Source: Halomonas sp. McH1-25 (GTDB lineage: Bacteria > Pseudomonadota > Gammaproteobacteria > Pseudomonadales > Halomonadaceae). From it: 64,000 bases of DNA. The notes under the pieces are model-generated. The model had not been told where the DNA came from. It searched no databases and worked only from the letters and a program-made list of their open reading frames with translations. The stretch is from positions 141,245 to 205,244 of the forward strand of contig NZ_JAKRFI010000009.1 in NCBI RefSeq assembly GCF_022348165.1, given 5' to 3'. The position numbers were made by a program, and so were the translations under genes. Below are positions 26,408-36,539 of this stretch, one piece after another. Each line of letters begins with the position of its first letter. Within the stretch, counting starts at the first letter, position 1.

Positions 26408-26653
26408 ATGGGCAAGTCTTTCGATCCGCTGCGTGCGCTGGCCATTGCCAGCCAGGCGCTCGGATTCGTGCTTATCATTACCCTGGAGACCCTGCTGGAG
26501 GATGCAGCCCGGCCCTGGCAGGGCGCCACGCTGGGCGTCATGCTACTCGTTGCGCTGGGCGTGGCGCTGATGCGTCGTTATCGTCGTAACAAGGCGCGCA
26601 AGGCAGCCGTCGAGCGCGCTCGTAAGGCCTCGGAAGGCGAGATGTCGGGCTGA
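26408..26653 (+). CDS. Small predicted membrane protein, unknown function
   Basis: An 81-residue protein with two hydrophobic segments (about residues 8-26 and 38-54), then a strongly basic tail (RRYRRNKARKAAVERARKA). TGGAG lies 7 bases before the ATG, which supports translation. No family is recognised. It converges with the glyoxalase-fold gene, with only 4 bases between stops. Confidence 0.55.
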   Translation: MGKSFDPLRALAIASQALGFVLIITLETLLEDAARPWQGATLGVMLLVALGVALMRRYRRNKARKAAVERARKASEGEMSG

Positions 26654-26657
26654 GGCG

Positions 26658-27080
26658 TCATGGTCTCGAGACGGCGGGAGAGAGGGCCGAGGTCGGCGCG
26701 CAGCGCGTTGGATCGATACCGACGACGATCAGTCGATGCCCCTCCGGAGCATTGCAGCTCAGAATGCGCCAGGCACATCCCGGGGCGCTGCTGTCCTCGC
26801 TCTGGAACAGATGAGCGCCGCGCTGGCGCAGATGCTCGCACAAGGGAGAGAATTCTTGGTCACTGACTTCCAGGGTCAGGCGGCGAGGTGCATCGGCATG
26901 GTCGTCGCTAAGCAGCATGAATACCTGGGTCTGTCCACGGGCGTCCGTACCCAGTTCGAAGGTCACCGAGGTGGCGGTTTCCAGCAATACGGGCAGACGT
27001 AGCATGTCGATGCAGAACGCCTTCATGGCATCCAAGTCTCGCACGCGAAGTATTCCCGTATCCAATGACAGTCGTTGCAT
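26658..27080 (-). CDS. VOC (glyoxalase/bleomycin-resistance fold) protein
   Basis: A 140-residue vicinal-oxygen-chelate protein. The start is typical (LSLDTGILRVRDLDAMKAFC), followed by LLETATSVTFELG, VFMLLSDDH and a C-terminal APEGHRLIVVG. Metal ligands and substrate cannot be assigned with confidence, so it may be a lyase, dioxygenase or binding protein. ATG at 27080 is chosen because AAGGG lies 7 bases upstream; the frame extends to 27158 without support. Confidence 0.75.
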   Translation of the reverse strand: MQRLSLDTGILRVRDLDAMKAFCIDMLRLPVLLETATSVTFELGTDARGQTQVFMLLSDDHADAPRRLTLEVSDQEFSPLCEHLRQRGAHLFQSEDSSAPGCAWRILSCNAPEGHRLIVVGIDPTRCAPTSALSPAVSRP

Positions 27081-27312
27081 GGCGCACCCTTGGCTTATTG
27101 TTGGTGTTCCTATCACCATGGCCCGGGTTGAGGTTTTCTGCCGTTTGAACTTGCTCACTGTGCCGATAGGTCTGGCCTATTGCAGGTTGCGCATGCCACT
27201 TATGGCTCGGGCCGCTAAGCTGTAGGGCATCGCTATTCGATCGCTCCGTCTATTCGAGGCTCATGGATGAGTACCTCGACGGGGCCTGGGGTGTCCAGGG
27301 AGGGCTATTGGC

Positions 27313-28569
27313 GTGGAATCGCATATCTATTTTCTCGGGGGCTTCGGGCTGCTGATTCTATTGGTGGCCTGGTTTCCGATCTTTATCCGTAATCTACCGC
27401 TGACGCTGCCGATCATTTGCGTGGCGATCGGCTACGGCTTTTTCCACCTGATGGGCGAGGCGGGACTGACGCCACGGGATTACCCGCAGGCACTGGCGTT
27501 TCTGACCGAGCTGACGATCATCGTTTCGCTCACCGGTGCCGGGCTGAGTATCGATAGGCGGCTCCGATGGCGGGAGTGGGTCAATACTGCCCGCCTGATC
27601 GGACTGGCCATGCCGCTATCCATCGCAGCGATTGCGGCACTTGGCGCCTTTTTTCTCGGCCTTCCCTGGGAGACGGCAGCGCTGATCGGCGCGGCATTGG
27701 CCCCCACCGATCCGGTACTGGCGGCGGACGTGCGGGTGGGGCCGCCCCAGGCCGAGCCGGAGGATGAAGTGCGCTTCAGTCTGACCTCGGAAGCCGGGCT
27801 CAACGACGGGTTGGCGTTTCCGTTCACCTACCTGGCTATCGGTCTGGCGGCGCACGGTATCGGCTGGGGCACCTGGACCTGGGAGTGGCTGCTTCTCGAC
27901 GTGGTCTGGCGGGTGGCTGCCGGCTTTGCAGCTGGCTGGGTCGTGGGCAGCATGCTCGGCAACATCGTCTATCGCGTGCGTCACAAGATCATTGCGCGTA
28001 CCGGGCAGGGGTTTGCCGCACTGGGGATCACTTTCGTGGCCTATGCCGGGGCGGAACTGATTCATGGCTACGGATTCGTGGCCGTCTTCGTGGCGGCGCT
28101 GGTCATGCGCCGGCGCGACAACCACAACGAGTACAATCACCGGCTCTACGATTTCACCGAGCAGGCCGAACACCTGCTGATGATGACCTTGTTGGTACTC
28201 TTCGGAGGGAGCCTGGCCGGTCCGCTGCTCGACGGCCTGACGTGGCCGATCGCCATTGCCGCTATCGTGGTGCTGTTCATCATCCGGCCGGCTGTCGGCA
28301 TGCTGAGCCTGGCCGGGAGCAACATGTACCGCTGTGAGCGCTCGATCGTCAGCTTGTTCGGCATTCGTGGCGTCGGCTCATTCTATTATCTGGCCTATGC
28401 CACCAATATCGAGAATTTCGGCGAGGTCGATACGGCCTGGACACTGATCAGCTTCGTGGTGCTGGTCTCGATCGTGTCATATGGCATGCTTTCCGCGCCG
28501 CTCATGGGCTGGATGGACCGGCGGCGGGAGATCGAGGCCGGGGGCGGTGCGGCGGCAGGGCAGAAGTGA
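27313..28569 (+). CDS. CPA1-type Na+(K+)/H+ antiporter
   Basis: Inner-membrane cation:proton antiporter of 418 residues with about 12 helices. The transport-site motif ALAPTDPVLAADVRVGPP corresponds to the helix-5 T-D-P signature of NhaP-type CPA1 carriers, and SEAGLNDGLAFPF carries the helix-6 N-D signature. It would expel Na+ or K+ in exchange for protons, consistent with a salt-tolerant organism. The start is GTG at 27313 with AGGGAGGG upstream. Monocistronic; a hairpin terminator follows. Confidence 0.91.
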   Translation: MESHIYFLGGFGLLILLVAWFPIFIRNLPLTLPIICVAIGYGFFHLMGEAGLTPRDYPQALAFLTELTIIVSLTGAGLSIDRRLRWREWVNTARLIGLAMPLSIAAIAALGAFFLGLPWETAALIGAALAPTDPVLAADVRVGPPQAEPEDEVRFSLTSEAGLNDGLAFPFTYLAIGLAAHGIGWGTWTWEWLLLDVVWRVAAGFAAGWVVGSMLGNIVYRVRHKIIARTGQGFAALGITFVAYAGAELIHGYGFVAVFVAALVMRRRDNHNEYNHRLYDFTEQAEHLLMMTLLVLFGGSLAGPLLDGLTWPIAIAAIVVLFIIRPAVGMLSLAGSNMYRCERSIVSLFGIRGVGSFYYLAYATNIENFGEVDTAWTLISFVVLVSIVSYGMLSAPLMGWMDRRREIEAGGGAAAGQK

Positions 28570-28585
28570 ACGCGAGCGGAAACGA

Positions 28586-28621
28586 AAACCGCCACCCGGA
28601 CGAATCCAAAGGTGGCGGTTT
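28586..28621. terminator. Hairpin between the antiporter gene and tRNA-Pro
   Basis: AAACCGCCACC (28586-28596) pairs with GGTGGCGGTTT (28611-28621). It lies after both converging transcription units; the A/T ends give modest terminator tracts in each direction. Confidence 0.7.
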
Positions 28622-28632
28622 GCGGGAATTTC

Positions 28633-28709
28633 TGGTCGGAGTGATAGGATTTGAACCTACGACCCCTGCCTCCCGAAGACAGTGCTCTACCAAGCTGAGC
28701 TACACTCCG
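28633..28709 (-). tRNA. tRNA-Pro (CGG anticodon)
   Basis: The minus-strand sequence folds as a 77-base tRNA: acceptor CGGAGTG / CACTCCG, D-loop with AGCTTGGTA, anticodon stem CTGTC / GGCAG around TTCGGGA (anticodon CGG, reads CCG), T-loop GTTCAAATC, and an encoded CCA end at 28635-28633. Confidence 0.97.
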
Positions 28710-28741
28710 ACGCTGTTGGGCTTGCGCCTCAACGGTGCTGC

Positions 28742-28769
28742 ATTATACGCATCGCTCTGACGCACGCAA
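28742..28769 (-). promoter_or_regulatory. Promoter of tRNA-Pro
   Basis: On the minus strand TTGCGT (28769-28764), 16 bases and TATAAT (28747-28742), about 33 bases before the mature tRNA 5' end. Confidence 0.75.
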
Positions 28770-28785
28770 CCCCCTTGCGCGCGTT

Positions 28786-29760
28786 TCAGGCCTGGCGATC
28801 GACCGCGAGCCTGGCCAGCTCCGCCAAGGTGTCGCGATAGCGACTGGCGGGCAACACATCGAGCTGGCTCAGGGCGCGACGGGACATTTCCTCGGCCTGT
28901 TGACGGGTGTAGTCCAGTGCGCCGGTTTCCACGACGATGGCCAGCACTTCATCGAGCTGGTCCAGACCGCCTTTGCGTATCGCCTGGCGGATCAGTCGGG
29001 CCTGATCGGGCGTGCCGCTGGTCATGGCCTGAATCAGGGGCAGGGTGGGTTTGCCTTCGGCCAGGTCGTCGCCGACATTCTTGCCCATGGTCTGGGCATC
29101 GCCCTGGTAATCGAGCAGGTCATCGGTGAGCTGGAAGGCCAGGCCCAGATAGCGGCCATAGAGCTGCAGCGCCATCTCCTCATCGGCATTGGCCGCAGCG
29201 AGTACGGCACCGCTATGCGTCGCCGCCTCGAAGAGCATCGCCGTCTTGCCCTGAATGGTCTCGAAGTACGCCGCTTCATCGACATCGGGATTGCCGATAT
29301 TGGTCAACTGCAGGACTTCGCCTTCGGCAATGGTGCAGGTGGCGGCGGAGAGAATCTCCATGACACGCATCGAGCCGACTTCGACCATCATCTGGAACGA
29401 ACGGGAGTAGAGGAAGTCGCCGACCAGTACGGAGGGCGCATTGCCCCAGTTGGCATTGGCTGTCTTGCGCCCGCGACGCATGCTCGACTCGTCGACCACG
29501 TCGTCATGCAACAGGGTGGATGTATGCATGAACTCGATCAGGGCGGCCAGCGTGATATGGCGATCACCGTCGTAGCCTAGCGCGCGCGAGGCCAGCAGTA
29601 CGAGCAGCGGGCGCAGGCGCTTGCCACCGCTTTCGACGATGTAGTGGCCGATGCTTTCGACGAGCGGGACACGGGAGTCGAGCTGGGCGAGAATGGTGCG
29701 GTCGACGGCAGCAAAGTCCTCTGCCACCGCCGCATGGATTGGCGATGCGTTAGGCTGCAT
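28786..29760 (-). CDS. ispB: Octaprenyl (polyprenyl) diphosphate synthase
   Basis: Trans-polyprenyl synthase that makes the ubiquinone side chain by repeated addition of isopentenyl diphosphate. The 324 residues match IspB. The first aspartate-rich motif is LLHDDVVDES (about residues 83-92), the second LTDDLLDYQG, with GGKRLRPLL near the N-terminus. It diverges from rplU, the conserved E. coli-type arrangement. Chain length (C40 or C45) is set by residues before the first motif and is not certain here. Confidence 0.95.
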   Translation of the reverse strand: MQPNASPIHAAVAEDFAAVDRTILAQLDSRVPLVESIGHYIVESGGKRLRPLLVLLASRALGYDGDRHITLAALIEFMHTSTLLHDDVVDESSMRRGRKTANANWGNAPSVLVGDFLYSRSFQMMVEVGSMRVMEILSAATCTIAEGEVLQLTNIGNPDVDEAAYFETIQGKTAMLFEAATHSGAVLAAANADEEMALQLYGRYLGLAFQLTDDLLDYQGDAQTMGKNVGDDLAEGKPTLPLIQAMTSGTPDQARLIRQAIRKGGLDQLDEVLAIVVETGALDYTRQQAEEMSRRALSQLDVLPASRYRDTLAELARLAVDRQA

Positions 29761-29889
29761 GTTGGCTTTCTATAAAAGGATTGGGCCGTTTCGAGAACCC
29801 CGTGACGCGTGGGGACGGCCTTGGGTGGGGTTATGCTATGAGCCCCTAGGCAGGGCGTCAAGGCAAGTCGCCGCTGGGGGAAAGCGGTC

Positions 29890-29918
29890 TTGTGGTCCTG
29901 CGGACGAGTCGTTATAAT
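29890..29918 (+). promoter_or_regulatory. rplU-rpmA promoter
   Basis: TTGTGG (29890-29895), 17 bases and a perfect TATAAT (29913-29918), giving a leader of about 100 bases before rplU. No known ribosomal-protein leader structure was recognised. Confidence 0.75.
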
Positions 29919-30024
29919 CCGCGACCCTACTCATCATGCTCCCTGTCAGATGGCTGCCGGAAGGGGCGCCACTCGCCGCAGGTCGATGAAGAGCCCACCC
30001 CGATGAGTGTCTGGAGAGCGAGTT

Positions 30025-30336
30025 ATGTACGCAGTTATCAAGAGCGGCGGTAAGCAGTACCGCGTCCAGGAAGGCCAGACCCTGAAGCTCGAGAAGCTTG
30101 AAGTGGCCACCGGCGACAGCCTGGATTTCGACCAGGTGCTGCTGGTTGCCGATGGCGACGACGTCAAGGTCGGCGCGCCGCTGGTCGACGGTGCCAAGGT
30201 CTCCGCTGAGATCGTGTCCCATGGACGTGGCGAGAAGGTCCGCATCATCAAGTTCCGTCGCCGCAAGCATTCCATGCGTCGTCAGGGCCACCGTCAGTGG
30301 TACACTGAAGTCAAGATCACCGGGATTTCCGCCTAA
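30025..30336 (+). CDS. rplU: 50S ribosomal protein L21
   Basis: Large-subunit protein that contacts 23S rRNA and L20. 103 residues, starting [14 protein letters not shown] and with the conserved [16 protein letters not shown] basic stretch near the C-terminus. ATG at 30025 follows GGAGAGCGAGTT; a longer frame from 30007 is rejected. First gene of rplU-rpmA. Confidence 0.98.
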   Translation: MYAVIKSGGKQYRVQEGQTLKLEKLEVATGDSLDFDQVLLVADGDDVKVGAPLVDGAKVSAEIVSHGRGEKVRIIKFRRRKHSMRRQGHRQWYTEVKITGISA

Positions 30337-30371
30337 GCGGAACCTTCCCCTGAACGAGCGAGGAGTTAGCA

Positions 30372-30629
30372 ATGGCTCATAAGAAGGCAGCGGGTAGTTC
30401 CCGTAACGGTCGCGATTCCGAATCCAAGCGCCTGGGCGTCAAGCTGTTCGGCGGTCAAACCGTGACCCCTGGCAACATCATCGTTCGCCAGCGTGGCACG
30501 CGTTTCCACGCCGGCACCGGTGTTGGGATCGGCAAGGACCACACCCTGTTCGCACTGAACGAGGGCGTGATCAAGTTCGAGACCAAGGGTCCGAAGAATC
30601 GCAAGTTCGTGAGTGTCGTCTCCGCCTGA
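30372..30629 (+). CDS. rpmA: 50S ribosomal protein L27
   Basis: 85-residue protein near the peptidyl-transferase centre; its N-terminal tail [16 protein letters not shown] reaches the tRNA ends. The conserved [10 protein letters not shown] and GKDHTLFAL are present. GAGGAG precedes the ATG. It is in an operon with rplU and is followed by a strong terminator, so obgE is separately or only partly read through. Confidence 0.98.
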   Translation: MAHKKAAGSSRNGRDSESKRLGVKLFGGQTVTPGNIIVRQRGTRFHAGTGVGIGKDHTLFALNEGVIKFETKGPKNRKFVSVVSA

Positions 30630-30694
30630 GGCGGGATACACCAGTGTTGCCAGCGGAATGACGGTTGCCGGGCGCAGCCGTTCGACCGTGGCAG

Positions 30695-30721
30695 AAAAGG
30701 CCCCGCGATGCGGGGCCTTTT
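30695..30721 (+). terminator. Terminator after rpmA
   Basis: AAAAGGCCCCGC (30695-30706), GAT, GCGGGGCCTTTT (30710-30721). Confidence 0.9.
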
Positions 30722-30754
30722 CGTATGATGGCGGGTAGGCCGTCGGGAGAGTGA

Positions 30755-31942
<1,188 letters not shown>

Positions 31943-31950
31943 GGCGCAGC

Positions 31951-33090
31951 ATGACGAATAGCGAGCGAATGCCGGGGCGTGAAGCGCTGACCGAGGCGCG
32001 GCGGATCGTGGTCAAGATCGGCAGTGCGCTGCTCACCAACGATGGGCGCGGTCTCGATGAAGCTGCCATCGGTGGCTGGGTCGACCAGATAGCCGCCTTG
32101 CATGCGCAAGGCATCGAGGTGGTGCTGGTCTCGTCGGGGGCAGTGGCAGCCGGCATGGTGCGCCTGGGCTGGAATGTCAGGCCTTCGGCGGTGCACGAGC
32201 TGCAGGCAGCGGCTGCCGTGGGGCAGACCGGGCTGGCGCAGTGTTATGAAGGCCATTTCGCACGCCATGAATTGCGCAGCGCCCAGGTGCTGCTGACCCA
32301 TGACGACCTGTCCAACCGCAAGCGCTATCTCAATGCACGTTCGGCCTTGCGCACGTTGGTCGATCTTCGGGTAGTGCCGGTGATCAACGAGAACGATACG
32401 GTGGTTACCGATGAGATTCGCTTCGGTGACAACGATACCCTGGGAGCGCTGGTCGCCAACCTGCTCGAGGCCGATGCGCTGGTGATCCTGACCGACCAGG
32501 AGGGGCTTTTCGACGCCGACCCGCGTCACAATCCCGAAGCCCAACTGATCCATGAGGGACGTGCCGACGATCCCGGCCTGGCGGCCATGGCTGGCGACGG
32601 CGGTGCGCTGGGGCGGGGCGGCATGACGACCAAGGTGCGTGCTGCCCGCCTGGCGGCACGCTCCGGGGCGGTTACGGCGATTGCCAGTGGCCGTCAGTCC
32701 GATGTGTTGCTTCGCCTGGTCGACGGCGAGCGGCTGGGTACCCTGCTGCGTCCGGATCATGCGCCGTTGGCAGCGCGCAAGCGCTGGCTGGCCGGACAGC
32801 TTCAGGTGCGCGGCACGCTCACGCTGGATGCCGGTGCGGTCAATGTGCTGCGCAGCCGGGGGTCGAGCCTGCTGCCGGTGGGCGTCAAGGCGCTGAATGG
32901 CCATTTCGTCCGCGGCGACATGGTGGTTTGTGTCGATGAGCAGGGTGAGCGGGTCGCCAAGGGGCTGGTCAACTACGGCAGCGATGAGGCGACGCGTATT
33001 CTCGGCCAACCAAGCCATCAGATCGAGGCGATCCTCGGCTATATGGAGGCGCCGGAGCTGATCCATCGCGACAATCTGGTGGTGCTGTGA
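31951..33090 (+). CDS. proB: Glutamate 5-kinase
   Basis: First enzyme of proline synthesis; it phosphorylates glutamate and is feedback-inhibited by proline. The 379 residues comprise an amino-acid-kinase domain ([34 protein letters not shown]) and a C-terminal PUA domain from about residue 280. It is 8 bases after obgE. Proline is a common osmoprotectant, but nothing here shows osmotic control. Confidence 0.97.
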   Translation: MTNSERMPGREALTEARRIVVKIGSALLTNDGRGLDEAAIGGWVDQIAALHAQGIEVVLVSSGAVAAGMVRLGWNVRPSAVHELQAAAAVGQTGLAQCYEGHFARHELRSAQVLLTHDDLSNRKRYLNARSALRTLVDLRVVPVINENDTVVTDEIRFGDNDTLGALVANLLEADALVILTDQEGLFDADPRHNPEAQLIHEGRADDPGLAAMAGDGGALGRGGMTTKVRAARLAARSGAVTAIASGRQSDVLLRLVDGERLGTLLRPDHAPLAARKRWLAGQLQVRGTLTLDAGAVNVLRSRGSSLLPVGVKALNGHFVRGDMVVCVDEQGERVAKGLVNYGSDEATRILGQPSHQIEAILGYMEAPELIHRDNLVVL

Positions 33091-33312
33091 AGATGAGCCG
33101 TTGCGCTCATGACTATCAGGGGCGTTGGAGATCGCTGGAGCGGGCTGTAGCAAGGCTAGGGGGGCTATGCTAGAATGCCGCATCCTCTCAGACATGGCCC
33201 GTGATTTTTGAACGGCCGAACAGGCTTGGGGTGAAAGAAAACCAAGTCTAGTCAACGCATTATACCGAATTAACACCGCAGCAACGGTTTCAGATTCTCC
33301 AAGGAGATTACG

Positions 33313-33579
33313 GTGGCGAATACCAAGCAAGCTCAGAAGCGCGCACGTCAGGCTGAACAGCGTCGCAAGCACAACGCCAGTCAGCGTTCCATGGTCCGCA
33401 CTTACATCAAGCGCGTCATCAAGGCCATTCAGGGCGGCGACCACGCGACTGCCATGACCGAGTTCAAGGCGGCCCAGCCGGTCATCGACCGCATCGCCGA
33501 CAAGGACGCGCTGTCCAAGAAGAAGGCCGCTCGCATCAAGAGCCGTTTGAACAAGCGTATCAAGGCGCTGGCTGCGTAA
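33313..33579 (+). CDS. rpsT: 30S ribosomal protein S20
   Basis: 88-residue basic helical protein that binds 16S rRNA (MANTKQAQKRARQAEQRRKH...KRIKALAA). The start is GTG at 33313 with AAGGAG 6 bases upstream; a non-ATG start is also seen for rpsT elsewhere (UUG in E. coli) and goes with autoregulation. The 222-base spacer before it holds TAGAAT and TATACC hexamers that could be promoters. A strong terminator follows. Confidence 0.98.
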   Translation: MANTKQAQKRARQAEQRRKHNASQRSMVRTYIKRVIKAIQGGDHATAMTEFKAAQPVIDRIADKDALSKKKAARIKSRLNKRIKALAA

Positions 33580-33637
33580 GCCGGTCGCCACGGGAAAACC
33601 CGCCGTCGCATCGCGTCGGTGATTGGATTCTCGGCAG

Positions 33638-33664
33638 AAAAACCGGCCTCGGCCGGTTTTTTTG
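33638..33664 (+). terminator. Terminator after rpsT
   Basis: An A-run, ACCGGC, loop CTCG, GCCGGT and seven T. Confidence 0.92.
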
Positions 33665-33700
33665 TGCATGACATCCTGGTCTGCATGAGAGGAGGCGACA

Positions 33701-35398
33701 GTGCAGCCTGACGATAACCGCGAGACACCGTCTGCGGCCCGGGAAAGCACTCAACTGGACGCCGGAGCACCGACATCGCCGTCGGCGGGCGATTGGGCGT
33801 CGGGCAGTCCCGCGTCGACACCGGGGCAGGCGCAAACGCCCCCCGCGGATGCTCGGCCGGTACGTACCGGGTTGCTGCGTTCCGGCCTGGTCGTCAGCAC
33901 GATGACCATGCTGTCGCGCGTCCTTGGACTGGCCCGCGACGTGGTCATTGCGGCGCTGTTCGGGGCGGGAAGTGGGGCGGATGCGTTCTTCGTCGCATTC
34001 AAGATTCCCAACTTCATGCGTCGGTTGTTTGCCGAAGGGGCGTTCAACCAGGCTTTCGTGCCGGTGCTCTCCGAGTACGCCACCCAGCGCTCCCGGGCGG
34101 AGGTGCGTGAGCTGCTCGATGCCGTGTCCGGCAGCCTGACGGTGGTGTTGGCGCTGATCACTGCGGCTGCCATTGGCCTGTCGCCCTGGCTGGCCTGGCT
34201 GTTTGCGCCGGGCTTTGGACGCGATCCTGAAAAGCTTGAGCTGACCGCCGAGATGCTGCAGCTGACGTTTCCCTACCTGCTGCTCATCTCGCTGACGGCT
34301 TTTTCGGGGAGCGTGCTCAATACCTGGAATCGCTTTGCGATCCCGGCGTTCACGCCGGTACTGCTCAATGTCTCGTTGATCGGCGCGGCGCTGTGGCTGA
34401 CGCCATTGATGTCGGTGCCATCGATGGCGTTGGCTTGGGGGGTGTTGATTGCCGGTGCAGCGCAACTGGCTTTTCAGGTACCGTTCCTGGCGCGCCTGGG
34501 GCTGATGCCGACGCCGTGGCCCAATTTTCGCCACCCCGGGGTAAGGCGTATCCTCAGGCTGATGACGCCGGCCCTGTTTGGGGTTTCGGTGTCGCAGATC
34601 AATCTGCTGCTCGACACGGTACTGGCGTCATTTCTGGCCGCAGGCAGCGTGTCCTGGCTGTACTATTCCGACCGCCTGGTCGAGTTACCGCTGGGAGTCT
34701 TCGGTATCGCCATCGCCACGGTGATCCTGCCGGCGCTATCCAAGCGACATGCGGAGCAGTCTACTGAACACTTCGCCAGGATGCTCGACTGGGCGATCCG
34801 CGCGGTATTGCTGATCGGCTTGCCGGCGGCGCTGGCGCTGGCGGTACTGGCCGAACCGCTGCTGATCAGCCTGTTCCATTATGGAGCGATGACCGATCAC
34901 GACATCGCCATGGCGGCGATGAGTCTGCGAGCCTACGCTCTGGGCCTGGTCGCCTTCATGCTGATCAAGGTACTCGCGCCCGGTTTCTTTGCGCGCCAGG
35001 ATACGGCCACGCCGGTCAAGATCGGCATGATCGCCATGGCTGCCAACATGGTCTTCAATCTGCTATTGATCCTGCCATTGGCGCATGCCGGCCTGGCCCT
35101 GGCCACGGCATTGTCGGCTTTCCTGAATGCCGGATTGCTGGCGCGTGGCCTGCGTCGTCAGGGCGTGCTGGTGTTCCAGCCGGGCTGGGGGCGTTATGCC
35201 TGGCAGTTGGGTGGTGGCTGCGCAGTATTGACGGCGGGGCTATGGTGGTGTTCGCCGGACTGGCAGGCCTGGTTGGCGTGGAGCGTATGGCAGCGTGCCC
35301 TGGCGTTGGGTGGACTGGTCATCGGCGGGGCCGGCGTCTATTTCGCCTGGCTGGTCGCGAGCGGCATTCGTCTGCGCCACTTCCGGCTGAACGGCTAG
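33701..35398 (+). CDS. murJ: Lipid II flippase MurJ with an extra N-terminal tail
   Basis: Inner-membrane flippase that moves lipid II to the periplasm for peptidoglycan synthesis. About 14 transmembrane helices, beginning with GLLRSGLVVSTMTMLSRVLG and the conserved RDVVIAALFGAGSGADAFFV and RRLFAEGAFNQAFVPV. The first 53 residues are a Pro/Ser/Thr/Ala-rich, probably disordered cytoplasmic tail absent from most MurJ proteins. The GTG at 33701 has AGGAGG directly upstream, which supports this long form. Total 565 residues compared with the usual 510-520. Confidence 0.95.
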   Translation: MQPDDNRETPSAARESTQLDAGAPTSPSAGDWASGSPASTPGQAQTPPADARPVRTGLLRSGLVVSTMTMLSRVLGLARDVVIAALFGAGSGADAFFVAFKIPNFMRRLFAEGAFNQAFVPVLSEYATQRSRAEVRELLDAVSGSLTVVLALITAAAIGLSPWLAWLFAPGFGRDPEKLELTAEMLQLTFPYLLLISLTAFSGSVLNTWNRFAIPAFTPVLLNVSLIGAALWLTPLMSVPSMALAWGVLIAGAAQLAFQVPFLARLGLMPTPWPNFRHPGVRRILRLMTPALFGVSVSQINLLLDTVLASFLAAGSVSWLYYSDRLVELPLGVFGIAIATVILPALSKRHAEQSTEHFARMLDWAIRAVLLIGLPAALALAVLAEPLLISLFHYGAMTDHDIAMAAMSLRAYALGLVAFMLIKVLAPGFFARQDTATPVKIGMIAMAANMVFNLLLILPLAHAGLALATALSAFLNAGLLARGLRRQGVLVFQPGWGRYAWQLGGGCAVLTAGLWWCSPDWQAWLAWSVWQRALALGGLVIGGAGVYFAWLVASGIRLRHFRLNG

Positions 35399-35408
35399 GG
35401 GACGCGGC

Positions 35409-35436
35409 TGCCAAGGCTTGGCACCTTCGTTATAAT
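35409..35436 (+). promoter_or_regulatory. ribF promoter with an overlapping palindrome
   Basis: A perfect TATAAT at 35431-35436, about 30 bases before ribF. TGCCAAG-G-CTTGGCA (35409-35423) is a 15-base palindrome placed where the -35 region would be, so it could be an operator; no regulator is known. Confidence 0.5.
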
Positions 35437-35465
35437 TGCACCTTTTATCGACGCGTGAACGACAC

Positions 35466-36539
35466 ATGGAACTGATCCGCGGTTTGCACAATTTGCGCGA
35501 GCATCACCGGGGCTGTGTCGCCACCATTGGCAACTTCGATGGGGTGCATCGCGGTCATCAGGCGATTCTCGATCAGTTGCGCGACCGGGCCGTGGCGCTC
35601 GGCTTGCCAGTGACGGTGGTGGTATTCGAGCCCCAGCCGCAGGAGTTCTTTGCCGGCGATCAGGCCCCGCCGCGTCTCACCCGCCTGCGTGACAAGGCGA
35701 AGCTGTTGGCCTCGTACGGCGCCGAGCGCATTGTTTGTTTGCCGTTCAACGATGCTCTGCGTAGTCTCACGGCACATCAGTTCATCGATGACATTCTGAT
35801 TCAGGGGCTCGGCGTGCGTCACCTGGTCGTGGGAGACGACTTCCGTTTCGGTTGCGATCGGGTCGGCGATTTCGGGCTGTTGGTGCGGGTCGGCGAGGAG
35901 CGCGGCTTCGGCGTGGAACATACCCGGACATTCCTGCTCGATAACGAGCGGGTATCGAGCACCCGGGTCCGCAGCCTGTTGGCGAGCGGTAACTTCGCAC
36001 AAGCGGCACGCATGCTGGGACGCCCCTATCGTTACTGCGGGCGCGTGGTGGCCGACCAGAAGTTGGGGCGCACGATTGGCGTACCCACCGCGAATCTGCC
36101 GCTATTGCCCGGACCGCTGACGCTACGCGGTGTCTATGCAGTGATCGCACGCCTCGCGGACGGCCGCGTCCGCAGCGGTGTGGCGAATATCGGCTGGCGC
36201 CCCACGGTAGGTTCGCCACGCCCCGTGCTCGAGGTGCATCTGTTCGATTTCGATGGCGACATCTACGGTCAGCGGCTCGAGGTTTTCCCCTGTGCCCGGC
36301 TGCGTGGCGAAAAGACCTTCGACGGGCTGGAGGCGCTCAAGCGCCAGATCTACGCCGATCAGGCCCTGGCACGGTACTATTTCAAGGAATGGTTCGAGGA
36401 CCGGGCTGCCCCGACCGGCAACGATGAGCAGGACTGGACACGATATCTGGCATCGGCGCCGCTGGCACCGATCGCAGTGAATACTGACTCCCCGGCGGGC
36501 GCAGCGCCCGTCGGACGCGACGATGATGGGACCCCATGA
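35466..36539 (+). CDS. ribF: Riboflavin kinase/FAD synthetase
   Basis: Bifunctional enzyme that turns riboflavin into FMN and FAD. The adenylyltransferase half has the [12 protein letters not shown] nucleotide-binding motif and [11 protein letters not shown]; the flavokinase half has the [18 protein letters not shown] and GVYAV blocks. At 357 residues it is about 45 longer than most, through a low-complexity tail. The ATG at 35466 begins [10 protein letters not shown], as in relatives. The stop overlaps the ileS ATG by 4 bases (ATGA), so ribF-ileS are coupled. Confidence 0.96.
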   Translation: MELIRGLHNLREHHRGCVATIGNFDGVHRGHQAILDQLRDRAVALGLPVTVVVFEPQPQEFFAGDQAPPRLTRLRDKAKLLASYGAERIVCLPFNDALRSLTAHQFIDDILIQGLGVRHLVVGDDFRFGCDRVGDFGLLVRVGEERGFGVEHTRTFLLDNERVSSTRVRSLLASGNFAQAARMLGRPYRYCGRVVADQKLGRTIGVPTANLPLLPGPLTLRGVYAVIARLADGRVRSGVANIGWRPTVGSPRPVLEVHLFDFDGDIYGQRLEVFPCARLRGEKTFDGLEALKRQIYADQALARYYFKEWFEDRAAPTGNDEQDWTRYLASAPLAPIAVNTDSPAGAAPVGRDDDGTP

